A stretch of DNA of 11,565 bases from Candidatus Poribacteria bacterium (GTDB taxonomy: Bacteria; Poribacteria; WGA-4E; WGA-3G). Location of the stretch: NCBI GenBank assembly GCA_009845505.1, contig VXZL01000603.1:1-11565 (forward strand). The letters are read 5' to 3'. Position numbers and translations under genes: made by a program. The number at the start of each line of letters is the position of its first letter. Positions within the stretch are counted from its first letter, which is position 1. This document shows positions 1 to 6,671 of this stretch, piece after piece. The notes beneath the pieces were generated by a model. The model was not told where the DNA came from and ran no database searches. It saw only the letters and a list, made by a program, of their open reading frames with translations.

Positions 1-11
1 GGGTGGGACAA

Positions 12-28
12 TTGGCACAGTTTTTGCT
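12..28 (+). promoter_or_regulatory. Sigma-54 (-24/-12) promoter
   Basis: TTGGCAC at 12-18 and TTGCT at 24-28 are separated by 5 bases, and the GG (14-15) and GC (26-27) pairs lie exactly 12 bases apart. This is the required RpoN spacing, and the match to the known consensus (YTGGCACR-N4-TTGCW) is close to complete. Transcription would start near base 39, leaving a leader of about 97 bases before the ATG at 136. Such promoters need an AAA+ enhancer-binding activator. Its site would lie upstream, outside the window. A sigma-70 reading (TTGGCA with TGTAAT at 37-42) has a 19-base spacer and fits less well. Confidence 0.75.
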
Positions 29-135
29 TAACAAGTTGTAATACGCGCCGTATGTTTCTTTTCCCAAATTTTTGTATGTTAAAGAGTAAGCATTCTGTTT
101 ATGGCGCGCGAATTTAAAAGGAAAAAATAAAAAAA

Positions 136-405
136 ATGAGCAATAACGAACAGAACAACGGATTACCAACCCTACTTGCCTTTTTCACAGGCTTCATGGC
201 GGGTGCGGTGATTGGTCTTCTCTATGCCCCGACTTCAGGTGAGAAAACCCGAGAGCAAATTCGGAGCACCGCCGTTGATGCGAAAAATCAGACGGTGGAG
301 TTCACCCAACAGGCTGTCGGTACGCTTAAGGAAGGTATACAAAACCTTAGGACCGAACAGAGGAATAGCTCTGCCGACGAAGATGAAACGACTGAGGACG
401 CATAG
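136..405 (+). CDS. YtxH-like small membrane protein
   Basis: This is an 89-residue protein with one predicted membrane segment at about residues 10-28, rich in Gly, Ala and Phe. It is followed by the LLYAPTSGEKTREQI stretch that is typical of YtxH/general-stress family proteins (Gly-Leu-Leu-x-Ala-Pro-x-x-Gly, then Lys/Arg). The rest is a charged, probably helical cytoplasmic tail (about residues 35-80) ending in an acidic run. No enzymatic residues are visible. The family is linked to envelope or stress functions in other bacteria, but its molecular role is unclear. The ATG at 136 follows AAGGA at 118-122, with a long A-rich spacer of 13 bases. The gene sits just downstream of the sigma-54 promoter at 12-28 and precedes the SLC12-type transporter. 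No terminator lies between them, so co-transcription is possible. Confidence 0.82.
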   Translation: MSNNEQNNGLPTLLAFFTGFMAGAVIGLLYAPTSGEKTREQIRSTAVDAKNQTVEFTQQAVGTLKEGIQNLRTEQRNSSADEDETTEDA

Positions 406-462
406 CTTCTATGAAGTTTAAGTATTTATAGTAAGGTTTAGCATTAATTGAACATTAGCACT

Positions 463-484
463 GGCGAGGTTAGGAAACCTCGTC
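463..484. repeat. Hairpin with CGAGGTT/AACCTCG arms
   Basis: Bases 463-471 pair with 476-484 (9 bp including one G-U) around the loop AGGA, giving a strong stem-loop with core CGAGGTT/AACCTCG. It lies between ytxH and the transporter, ending 2 bases before the ATG at 487 and 20 bases before the ATG at 505. No T-tract follows, so it is not a canonical terminator. It may be a dispersed palindromic repeat or may influence initiation of the transporter. The same 7-base arms recur at 3637-3668 in the opposite order. Confidence 0.6.
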
Positions 485-504
485 AAATGAAAGAGAAGTT
501 GAAC

Positions 505-1371
505 ATGATTTCAGAACCAGAGCAGCAATCCACATCCGAACAAGGACTCGGATTCGGGACCGCCCCAGTGTTTCTCACCTCAGTTACGACAATACTGGGG
601 GCGATTCTTTTCTTGCGGTTCGGTTATGCTGTGGCGAACGTCGGGCTTTGGGGAACCCTTATGATTGTGCTCCTGGGCCATCTCGTAACGATTCCAACTG
701 TATTAGCAGTGTCCGAGATTGCGACCAATCGCCGTGTCGCAGGCGGCGGGGCGTATTACATCGTGAGCCGCTCCTTCGGTACAAGCATTGGCGGGGCAAT
801 CGGACTTGCATTGTATCTTTCCCAAGCCATCTCAGTTGCTTTCTACATGGTGGCATTTGCTGAAGCTTTTGGCCCCGTCTATGAATGGGTATCCGGTCGG
901 TATGAAATACAACTTGATGCCCGTTGGGTGAGTGTGCCTGGCACCGTTTTGCTGATCGTACTGATGCTGACGAAAGGCGCAAATATGGGGATGTCAGTAT
1001 TATGGGGTGTTAGCGTGATCCTCGGGGCATCCATAGCTACCTTTTTCTTAGGGCAGGGACCTGAATCCATACGACCCGAGGGGTTGAATATCACGGCAAG
1101 CATCGAAAATGGTGATAATTTCAGTACGGTTTTTGCAACCTGTTTTCCAGCGTTCACAGGTATGATTGCAGGCTTAGGGCTCTCTGGGGACCTGAAAAAT
1201 CCGCAGCGAAGTATTCCACTTGGATCGATTGGTGCAACCCTCACAGGGATGATCGTATACGTTCTTGTGGCTTTCAAGTTATGTCAGAGTGCCACCCCTG
1301 AAGAACTTGCCGCCGATCAGTTTATAATGGCCCGGATTTCTCTGTGGGGCCCGCTATCTATATCGGATTAG
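505..1371 (+). CDS. SLC12-type cotransporter, N-terminal part (frameshifted)
   Basis: This is the first part of an amino acid-polyamine-organocation superfamily transporter most like the cation-chloride cotransporters (SLC12; NKCC/KCC). Recognisable landmarks are TM1 with TILGAILFLRFGYAVA, the GGGAYYIVSRSFGTSIGGAIG segment around TM3, and TFPA-like FATCFPAFTGMIAGLGLSGD followed by LKNPQRSIP. In animals this last segment reads FPAxTGIxAGxNxSGDLKDPxxxIP. About seven membrane segments are visible. The frame ends at a TAG (1369-1371), but homology continues in the -1 frame after base 1352, so this is half of one gene. I chose the ATG at 505 because AAGAGAAG (491-498) lies 6 bases upstream. The ATG at 487 and the TTG at 448 are alternatives. 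Substrate ions cannot be assigned from sequence. Expected function is electroneutral co-transport of chloride with Na+ and/or K+, if the protein is made. Confidence 0.82.
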   Translation: MISEPEQQSTSEQGLGFGTAPVFLTSVTTILGAILFLRFGYAVANVGLWGTLMIVLLGHLVTIPTVLAVSEIATNRRVAGGGAYYIVSRSFGTSIGGAIGLALYLSQAISVAFYMVAFAEAFGPVYEWVSGRYEIQLDARWVSVPGTVLLIVLMLTKGANMGMSVLWGVSVILGASIATFFLGQGPESIRPEGLNITASIENGDNFSTVFATCFPAFTGMIAGLGLSGDLKNPQRSIPLGSIGATLTGMIVYVLVAFKLCQSATPEELAADQFIMARISLWGPLSISD

Positions 1372-2750
1372 CAGCGGCGGCCCTCTCTTCTGCGCTGGGA
1401 TCCATCTTAGTGGCTCCAAGAACGCTTCAGGCACTCGGACGCGATAATGTGCTCCCGATTCCGCAGTTGAACCGGCTAATGGAAAAAGGTGTCGGTGAAA
1501 ATCAGGAGCCCGTGTATGCGACCTGTGTATCAGCGGCGATCGCGATGGTATTCGTGGTCATCGGGGGCGTGGACTTTATTGCACAGATTCTGAGTATGTT
1601 TTTTATGGTCATGTACGGTGCACTCTGTATGGTTTCCTTCCTTGAGTATTTCGCTGGAAATCCGTCTTACCGCCCCACATTCCATTCCCGTTGGTACCTG
1701 TCGCTGTTGGGTGCAGTGATGTGCGGGTTGATGATGGTTCAAATAAGCCTGCTTTACGCGTTCATCTCGGTTGGACTTATGGTCGTAACCTACTTTGGGC
1801 TCCGACGGAGCAGACAAGGTCAGCGGGATTTGACAGCTATCTTTCAAGGGACAATGTTCCAACTGACTCGATGGATTCAAACGACACTACAGAAGAGCCG
1901 CGTCATTACATCTGAAGATGGATGGAGACCTTCCATTGTCGCTGTGACTCGATTCGGCGCCCGACGTCTTGGACATTTCGATTTACTCCGCTGGATTTGC
2001 CATAGACACGGGTTTGGGCACTTTCTTCAATTCCTCCATGCGGATTACTCGTCTTCAAGGGCACAAGAAGCCCGCCGCCTCGTCAACCGGTTAATCCAAC
2101 GTACAGAGGTTAGTAGCGCAGGCATTTTTGTAGATGCGGTCGTTTGCCCGACGTTCCAGCTCGCGATCGCACAGGTACTACAGACCCCTGGTATTTCGGG
2201 TTTGCCTAACAATTGTATCTTGCTTGAGTTCCAACAGGAAAACCCTGATGAACTCGATGAGGTTAGACAAGGCACCCATCTCGCATCGGATTTAATGTTC
2301 AACATTCTTATCCTCCGTTCGACGGAGTATCGCTTCGGGTATCGCGCCTCCATTCATATCTGGGTAACAGAAGATGACTTGAAAAATGCACCACTGATGC
2401 TGCTATTGGCGTATATCATTGTAGGGCATCCAGAGTGGAAGCGCGCCAGCATCCGGCTCTTCGTTTGCTCAGAAACCAAGAACGCCGAGCGTGAGGCGGA
2501 CAGACTCTCGACACTTATAGCAGAAGGACGACTGCCTATCTCAAGGCAAAGGGTGACCTCCGTCTCCTACGACAGCAAAACGGCTTTAGAAGCAGAAGTG
2601 GATCGCCGATCTTCTCAGGCTGACCTTGTTATGGTAGGTTTATCGGAGAAAGATTTGGAGGCTGATAAATTCGCAGAGACCTTACAGTCGTTTGCGGCAG
2701 CCAACGATGTCCTATTTGTTCATTCAGCTGAACAAATTTCGATTGATTAG
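1344..2750 (+). CDS. SLC12-type cotransporter, C-terminal part (frameshifted)
   Basis: This frame continues the SLC12-type transporter. It opens with IYIGLAAAALSSALGSILVAPRTLQALGRDNVLP, split here as IYIGLAAAALSSALG and SILVAPRTLQALGRDN, which matches the TM8-loop region of animal members (SAPRxxQALxxDNxxP). About four more membrane segments follow, up to a positively charged stretch near 1800-1825 (RRSRQGQR). A soluble C-terminal domain of about 300 residues comes next, as in NKCC/KCC proteins. It includes a late segment (QADLVMVGLSEKD and VLFVHS) that resembles the nucleotide-binding-like fold of SLC12 tails. The GTG at 1344 is only where the open frame begins. It has no ribosome-binding site and lies inside the gene, so it is unlikely to be a genuine start. 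Read through the shift from 505, the protein would be 748 residues. Either the gene is broken or the sequence has an error. The intact C-terminal frame argues for recent or artefactual damage. Confidence 0.82.
   Translation: MGPAIYIGLAAAALSSALGSILVAPRTLQALGRDNVLPIPQLNRLMEKGVGENQEPVYATCVSAAIAMVFVVIGGVDFIAQILSMFFMVMYGALCMVSFLEYFAGNPSYRPTFHSRWYLSLLGAVMCGLMMVQISLLYAFISVGLMVVTYFGLRRSRQGQRDLTAIFQGTMFQLTRWIQTTLQKSRVITSEDGWRPSIVAVTRFGARRLGHFDLLRWICHRHGFGHFLQFLHADYSSSRAQEARRLVNRLIQRTEVSSAGIFVDAVVCPTFQLAIAQVLQTPGISGLPNNCILLEFQQENPDELDEVRQGTHLASDLMFNILILRSTEYRFGYRASIHIWVTEDDLKNAPLMLLLAYIIVGHPEWKRASIRLFVCSETKNAEREADRLSTLIAEGRLPISRQRVTSVSYDSKTALEAEVDRRSSQADLVMVGLSEKDLEADKFAETLQSFAAANDVLFVHSAEQISID
1346..1353 (+). 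other. Frameshift site in the transporter gene
   Basis: The upstream frame reads Ser-Leu-Trp-Gly-Pro through TCT CTG TGG GGC CCG. The homologous continuation Ala-Ile-Tyr-Ile-Gly-Leu is in the -1 frame from 1353. One missing base in the G4C3 run would explain this, either as a true deletion or as a homopolymer assembly error. Formally the bases GGGCCCG (1347-1353) also fit the X-XXY-YYZ pattern for programmed -1 slippage. However, only a weak 5-bp stem (1372-1376 with 1393-1397) follows, and it begins 18 bases downstream of the heptamer, so programming is not well supported. Confidence 0.75.
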
Positions 2751-2780
2751 TAGAAAAATCTTGATTTTTGGCGTTTTTTT
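2714..2780 (+). terminator. Possible terminator-like stem-loops
   Basis: A perfect 9-bp stem (2714-2722 with 2729-2737, loop TTCAGC) overlaps the last transporter codons. It is followed by a weak A/T stem (2754-2759 with 2764-2769) and a run of seven T (2774-2780). The strong stem and the T-run are 36 bases apart, so this is not a canonical intrinsic terminator. It could attenuate transcription between the transporter and the downstream enzymes. Confidence 0.25.
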
Positions 2781-2790
2781 ACGATTACAG

Positions 2791-3618
2791 ATGAGACACA
2801 ATAACATGACGCACCAAAACACACAAACTATATGGAACATAACAAAAGGTCACAGTCCAATCGTAGCAGCAGCGATTCATGATGGGCATCGGGTACGCAA
2901 GGAAGTGTCTGAAATCCTCGCGTTAACTGATGCAGAAAGGCTCAGAGAAGAGGATCCGTTTACGGCACTCTGGACTGAGGTATCCGAAACACGAATTATA
3001 GGGACACACTCTCGCTTTGAGGTGGATTTAAACCGCCCGCGTGAGAAAGCCGTCTATATTGAACCCGAAGATGCGTGGGGATTACACGTCTGGAAAGAAC
3101 GTCCAAACACGCAACTGATTGACAGATCCTTAGCGGGTTATGATGCGTTCTATGCAGAAGTCCACGCGTTGTTGAGAGACGTAGAACAGCAGTTCGGACA
3201 TTTTATTGTCTTCGATCTACACTCATATAATCATCGGCGCAATGGACCCAGTGCCCCACCAGCAGATATAGCAGGGAACCCAGAGGTTAATATTGGCACG
3301 GGAACCGGGATTGACCAGAAATGGATCCCTTTGATTCACGGTTTCATGGAAAACCTTCGGAATTTCGACTTTATGGGTAGACACCTCGATGTTAGGGAAA
3401 ACATCAAATTTCGAGGTGGACAGTTCTCACGTTGGGTTCATGAATCTTTTCCAAACTCTGGTTGTTCGCTCGCTATTGAGTTCAAAAAATTCTTCATGGA
3501 CGAATGGACAGGCGAACCGGACATGGAGAAGACCAAGACCATTCAACAAGCCTTAAAGTCCACACTTTTAGGTATACGAAAAGAACTGGCCAAATTGAGC
3601 GAAACCGATTCAGCTTAA
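2791..3618 (+). CDS. N-formylglutamate amidohydrolase-like hydrolase
   Basis: This 275-residue enzyme is of the N-formylglutamate amidohydrolase (HutG/FGase, PF05013) family. Family members hydrolyse N-formyl or N-acyl amino acids using a metal. Visible family landmarks are PIVAAAIHDGHR at residues 24-34 (HDGH at 30-33), DPFT near 50, the FEVDLNRPREKAVY stretch, DLHSYNHRR at 142-150, NIGTG, and HESFPNSG from 217 followed by LAIEFKKFFMDEW. The His, Asp and Glu residues in these blocks are the expected metal and catalytic ligands. The open frame extends back to a TTG at 2692, but that overlaps the transporter, so I chose the ATG at 2791. The ATG at 2806 is a close alternative, and neither has a strong ribosome-binding site. 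Lack of any histidine-utilisation gene nearby, and the two peptide-active genes downstream, suggest a substrate other than formylglutamate. Confidence 0.85.
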   Translation: MRHNNMTHQNTQTIWNITKGHSPIVAAAIHDGHRVRKEVSEILALTDAERLREEDPFTALWTEVSETRIIGTHSRFEVDLNRPREKAVYIEPEDAWGLHVWKERPNTQLIDRSLAGYDAFYAEVHALLRDVEQQFGHFIVFDLHSYNHRRNGPSAPPADIAGNPEVNIGTGTGIDQKWIPLIHGFMENLRNFDFMGRHLDVRENIKFRGGQFSRWVHESFPNSGCSLAIEFKKFFMDEWTGEPDMEKTKTIQQALKSTLLGIRKELAKLSETDSA

Positions 3619-3636
3619 GAAACCCTCCAAATCTGA

Positions 3637-3668
3637 AACCTCGGTACCACAAAACCGAGTGCGAGGTT
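3637..3668. repeat. Nested or alternative hairpins before the QEGLA gene
   Basis: Two perfect pairings share bases. AACCTCG (3637-3643) pairs with CGAGGTT (3662-3668), and CTCGGT (3640-3645) pairs with ACCGAG (3654-3659). They compete for 3640-3643. They could form alternative structures in the leader of the peptidase gene or may simply be a dispersed repeat. The outer arms are the same heptamers seen at 463-484. No T-tract follows. Confidence 0.5.
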
Positions 3669-3689
3669 GATTGCGTTGGTTGAGGAAAC

Positions 3690-5624
3690 ATGAGAAAAAT
3701 GGAAGATCAATCAAAAGTAACTAATAAAGTTATCAGTGATCGGTTCATCAGGACGGTTTGTTCTCGACTTGCCGAAAACAAGCAGGTACGTCGCACGCTT
3801 CCTGACCATGGACGGTTGCATATTGATCGGCAATTGCCATTTCTCTGTGTCTATCGATATCCACCAAGGCGCAAAGATGCTGGTACAGAACGTCTTGTTA
3901 TGGGACAACCATCTTATCTGATTGCTTCAGGCGACAAGCAAACTCGGGAAAGTCTATCTAAACTCATTCAGAATATAGTCCAGACATTATCACGCGAGTT
4001 TGGGGCATTTCTTATTTTGGAGATTTGGAGCAGCGGAAAAAGGGGAAATGACCTTGATGTTGATACGTTTACAACGGCACCGGAATTCCGGATTACAGCA
4101 CAATCAAATCTGAGTCCCTTTAGAACCGTTGAGACGCTCGCGGAGGCACTCCGCCTCGTTCGCGTCCGAAAACAGACGACTACCGTCAAAATTGCGAGGC
4201 ACCGAAAAATAGCTCCGCTCGGTTTACCGGCACTTTTACCAAACCCAGTTCTCAAGGAAAGCGGATGTGCTCTAATTGGGCTTGAGGTCCATCCGATCTA
4301 TCGTTCGCCTGAAACGGATGAAGTATTTCCGATAATTCGGAGGCTACTTGCACATGAAATCACTGGGGTGCTGCAGAAAACCTTTTTTCAATTCTCACGG
4401 ACACAAACGACCCATCGTCCCACACATTTTCATGTTCTGGGGCGTCGGGCAGTCGTTAAAGCAGTTTGGAAAATAGACACAGAACTTGCCGAAATTAGTA
4501 ACGCCTTTGATTTTCTGCTACAGGTTACACCCATCAACACAGAATCGGCGTATGCATCATTTAGACGTTCACATTTTGAACGCACACCCGTTTTTTACTA
4601 TCGTCCACAACCCTTTGACGCTGCAATGCTCAAACGTAAGCTCTGGAACACTCGACTCGAAAGTATAGAAGACCCCACGCTTGGTTACCTCTTTCGGGAA
4701 AAGCGGTATGAACTTGACATACAACTCACGATGCTGAGTCATATCGATACACCGCGGTTTTTTCACGGGAGCTTGCAGCTTTTTGGCAGTGTAGAAGACG
4801 AGCTATTGGAACTTGCTGAGAAAATAGTAGAACAAGTGCCTTCGCACAGTCGCGAGAGGGGATCTAAGATTAGACTTGATGCCACGGCTTTTGCGAAACG
4901 CGTCGAAGAGGAACTTCAATACTATCGACAGCAATTACCCGAATTTTCTGCAAACGCTGAAATACGTGATGATATTTACACGGGACTTATGGTGTCCAAG
5001 GGAAACCTACTCATCGGAAAAAAAACAAGGATTTCAGATTCTCGCGCTGATGCGTTAATTCAGCATGAAGTCGGCACGCATATACTCACCTATTTCAATG
5101 GACGTGCGCAACCTTTCCAGATGCTCTATACTGGACTTGCAGGTTACGAAGAGATGCAGGAAGGCCTCGCGGTTCTTTCAGAGTACCTTGTCGGCGGGCT
5201 GAGTCTTCCGCGTCTACGACTCCTGGCGGCACGCGTAATTGCGGCACGCTGCCTCATAGATGGTGCTTCTTTTATCGAGACTTTTCAAATTCTCAAAGAG
5301 ACCTATTCATTCACACAACGCACAGCCTTTACTGTCACAATGAGAGTCTACCGCAGCGGCGGTTTAATTAAAGATGCAGTTTATCTCAGGGGTCTTGTAG
5401 GTTTGTTAGACTATTTAAAAAAAGGCGGAGCACTTGAACCGCTCTTTGTGGGGAAAATCGCAGCTGAACACATTCCTATTATTCAAGAATTACAGTGGCG
5501 TAAGGTTTTAAAACCGGCACCCCTACGCCCAAGATATATGGAACATCCAAATATAGAAGAGAAATTCAACGCACTACGTAAAGGGCTATCCGTCCTTGAC
5601 TTCATCAAAAAGGAGAAAAAATGA
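3690..5624 (+). CDS. QEGLA-motif metallopeptidase (DUF1704 family)
   Basis: This 644-residue protein belongs to the family annotated as flavohemoglobin expression-modulating QEGLA protein (DUF1704, PF08014). The diagnostic pair is present: HEVGTH at residues 459-464 (HExxxH zinc site) and QEGLA at 490-494, whose Glu491 is the probable third zinc ligand. The eukaryotic members are MATCAP tubulin tyrosine carboxypeptidases, so a carboxypeptidase activity on a small peptide or tailed protein is a reasonable inference. The bacterial substrate is unknown. The first 250 or so residues form an extra N-terminal region I cannot assign. No signal peptide is seen, so it is probably cytoplasmic. The ATG at 3690 has GAGG 4 bases upstream, and Met at 3699 is an alternative. 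The gene ends in an ATGA overlap with the ATP-grasp gene, so the two are co-translated. Confidence 0.88.
   Translation: MRKMEDQSKVTNKVISDRFIRTVCSRLAENKQVRRTLPDHGRLHIDRQLPFLCVYRYPPRRKDAGTERLVMGQPSYLIASGDKQTRESLSKLIQNIVQTLSREFGAFLILEIWSSGKRGNDLDVDTFTTAPEFRITAQSNLSPFRTVETLAEALRLVRVRKQTTTVKIARHRKIAPLGLPALLPNPVLKESGCALIGLEVHPIYRSPETDEVFPIIRRLLAHEITGVLQKTFFQFSRTQTTHRPTHFHVLGRRAVVKAVWKIDTELAEISNAFDFLLQVTPINTESAYASFRRSHFERTPVFYYRPQPFDAAMLKRKLWNTRLESIEDPTLGYLFREKRYELDIQLTMLSHIDTPRFFHGSLQLFGSVEDELLELAEKIVEQVPSHSRERGSKIRLDATAFAKRVEEELQYYRQQLPEFSANAEIRDDIYTGLMVSKGNLLIGKKTRISDSRADALIQHEVGTHILTYFNGRAQPFQMLYTGLAGYEEMQEGLAVLSEYLVGGLSLPRLRLLAARVIAARCLIDGASFIETFQILKETYSFTQRTAFTVTMRVYRSGGLIKDAVYLRGLVGLLDYLKKGGALEPLFVGKIAAEHIPIIQELQWRKVLKPAPLRPRYMEHPNIEEKFNALRKGLSVLDFIKKEKK
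5611..5624 (+). promoter_or_regulatory. Coupled RBS and ATGA stop-start overlap
   Basis: AGGAG (5611-5615) lies 5 bases before the ATG at 5621. The TGA stop of the peptidase (5622-5624) overlaps that ATG. This is the clearest Shine-Dalgarno site in the window. It indicates translational coupling and probably fixed stoichiometry of the peptidase and the ATP-grasp ligase. Confidence 0.85.
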
Positions 5625-6667
5625 AAATCGGATTCCTCATCAATGATCTGGAAACTGAACAAGCAGGATACACAACGACTCGGCTGGCAATGCAGGCGAT
5701 CAATATGGGACATGAGGCGTGGATAATAGCAGTAGGCGACCTCGCTTACGATCCAGATGAGTATATCCGCGCCACGGCGCGTATGGCACCACGCGGAAAT
5801 TATAAATCTCACGAAACCTATTTTAATGACCTGCAAAGCAGAAGGGCAAAAGTCGAGCGTATTACCGTCGATGAATTAGATATTTTGCTCCTGCGGAACA
5901 ATCCAGCGGATGATGCTATTGCAAAACCTTGGGCGCAAAACGCAGGACTCATTTTCGGGAGAGTTGCAATGCGGCATGGTGTTATTGTGCTTAATGATCC
6001 AAATGGGCTTGCCAAAGCACTCAATAAAATGTATTTCCAACTTTTCCCCGAAGAAGTGAGACCGAGAACCTTAATTACGAGAAGTCAAAGCGAGATCAAG
6101 GCATTTGCTGAAGAACAAGACGGGACAATCGTCCTGAAACCGCTCCAGGGATCCGGTGGACAAAGCGTTTTTCTTGTGAGACCTGATGACCTTCCAAATA
6201 TCAATCAGATGATTGAGGCAGTAGCCAGAGATGGATATGTCATTGCACAAGAATACCTACCGGCAGCAGCAGAAGGCGACACCCGCCTGTTCGTTCTCAA
6301 TGGACAGCCGTTGCGTTATCGTGGTAGATATGCTGCTTTCCGTCGTGTTCGCATGGGTGGCGACATGAGAAGTAACATTCACGCGGGTGGGAAACTGCGG
6401 CAGGCGGAAATTACGGATACCGCCTTAGAACTCGTTGAAATGGTCCGTCCTAAATTAGTTCAAGACGGCATGTTCTTGGTAGGTTTGGACATTGTAGGTG
6501 ACAAACTTATGGAGATTAATGTGTTCAGCCCAGGCGGGTTGGGAAGCGCACAACGGTTTGAAAAAGTGAATTTCAACATCGCCGTTATCGAGGCACTTGA
6601 GAAAAAGGTGCAGTACATGAAATACTACCGGCGAAACTTTGACAACGTGGAAATGGCAGTCCTGTAA
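5621..6667 (+). CDS. Glutathione-synthetase-like ATP-grasp ligase
   Basis: This 348-residue ATP-grasp carboxylate-amine ligase most resembles prokaryotic glutathione synthetase (GshB). A GshB-type N-terminal domain (MKIGFLINDLE) is followed by the ATP-grasp core. This has LKPLQGSGGQSVF at about 172-184 (Lys173 and the flexible Gly-rich loop), AQEYLPAAAEGDTRL with Glu211 and Arg222, a RMGGDMRSNIHAGG loop, and GLDIVGDKLMEINVFSPGG with Asp290, Glu298 and Asn300 as the Mg-ATP ligands. The same blocks in GshB read KPLxGxGG, EGDxR, RxNxxxGG and GLDxxGxxLxEINxxSP. All catalytic positions appear intact. No glutamate-cysteine ligase gene is nearby, and the gene is coupled to a DUF1704 peptidase and follows an amidohydrolase. 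Its product may therefore be a different gamma-glutamyl or peptide compound, or a protein tail, rather than glutathione. It ends 4 bases from the convergent phoU stop. Confidence 0.86.
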   Translation: MKIGFLINDLETEQAGYTTTRLAMQAINMGHEAWIIAVGDLAYDPDEYIRATARMAPRGNYKSHETYFNDLQSRRAKVERITVDELDILLLRNNPADDAIAKPWAQNAGLIFGRVAMRHGVIVLNDPNGLAKALNKMYFQLFPEEVRPRTLITRSQSEIKAFAEEQDGTIVLKPLQGSGGQSVFLVRPDDLPNINQMIEAVARDGYVIAQEYLPAAAEGDTRLFVLNGQPLRYRGRYAAFRRVRMGGDMRSNIHAGGKLRQAEITDTALELVEMVRPKLVQDGMFLVGLDIVGDKLMEINVFSPGGLGSAQRFEKVNFNIAVIEALEKKVQYMKYYRRNFDNVEMAVL

Positions 6668-6671
6668 GTGT

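Noticed and set aside
659..1277. Minus-strand open frames of 107 and 132 codons
   Set aside because: They are antisense to conserved SLC12 membrane segments. The compositions are Arg/Pro-rich and unlike any family I recognise.
2692..2790. Upstream TTG extension of the amidohydrolase
   Set aside because: It would overlap the transporter's conserved C-terminus and pass through a T-run. The family N-terminus fits the ATG at 2791 or 2806.
5483..5836. Minus-strand open frame of 117 codons across the peptidase-ligase junction
   Set aside because: It covers the ATGA overlap of two well-supported plus-strand genes, and the encoded protein shows no recognisable motif.
6668..6671. Bidirectional terminator between the convergent genes
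   Set aside because: The stops are only 4 bases apart and I find no stable stem with a T-tract there.
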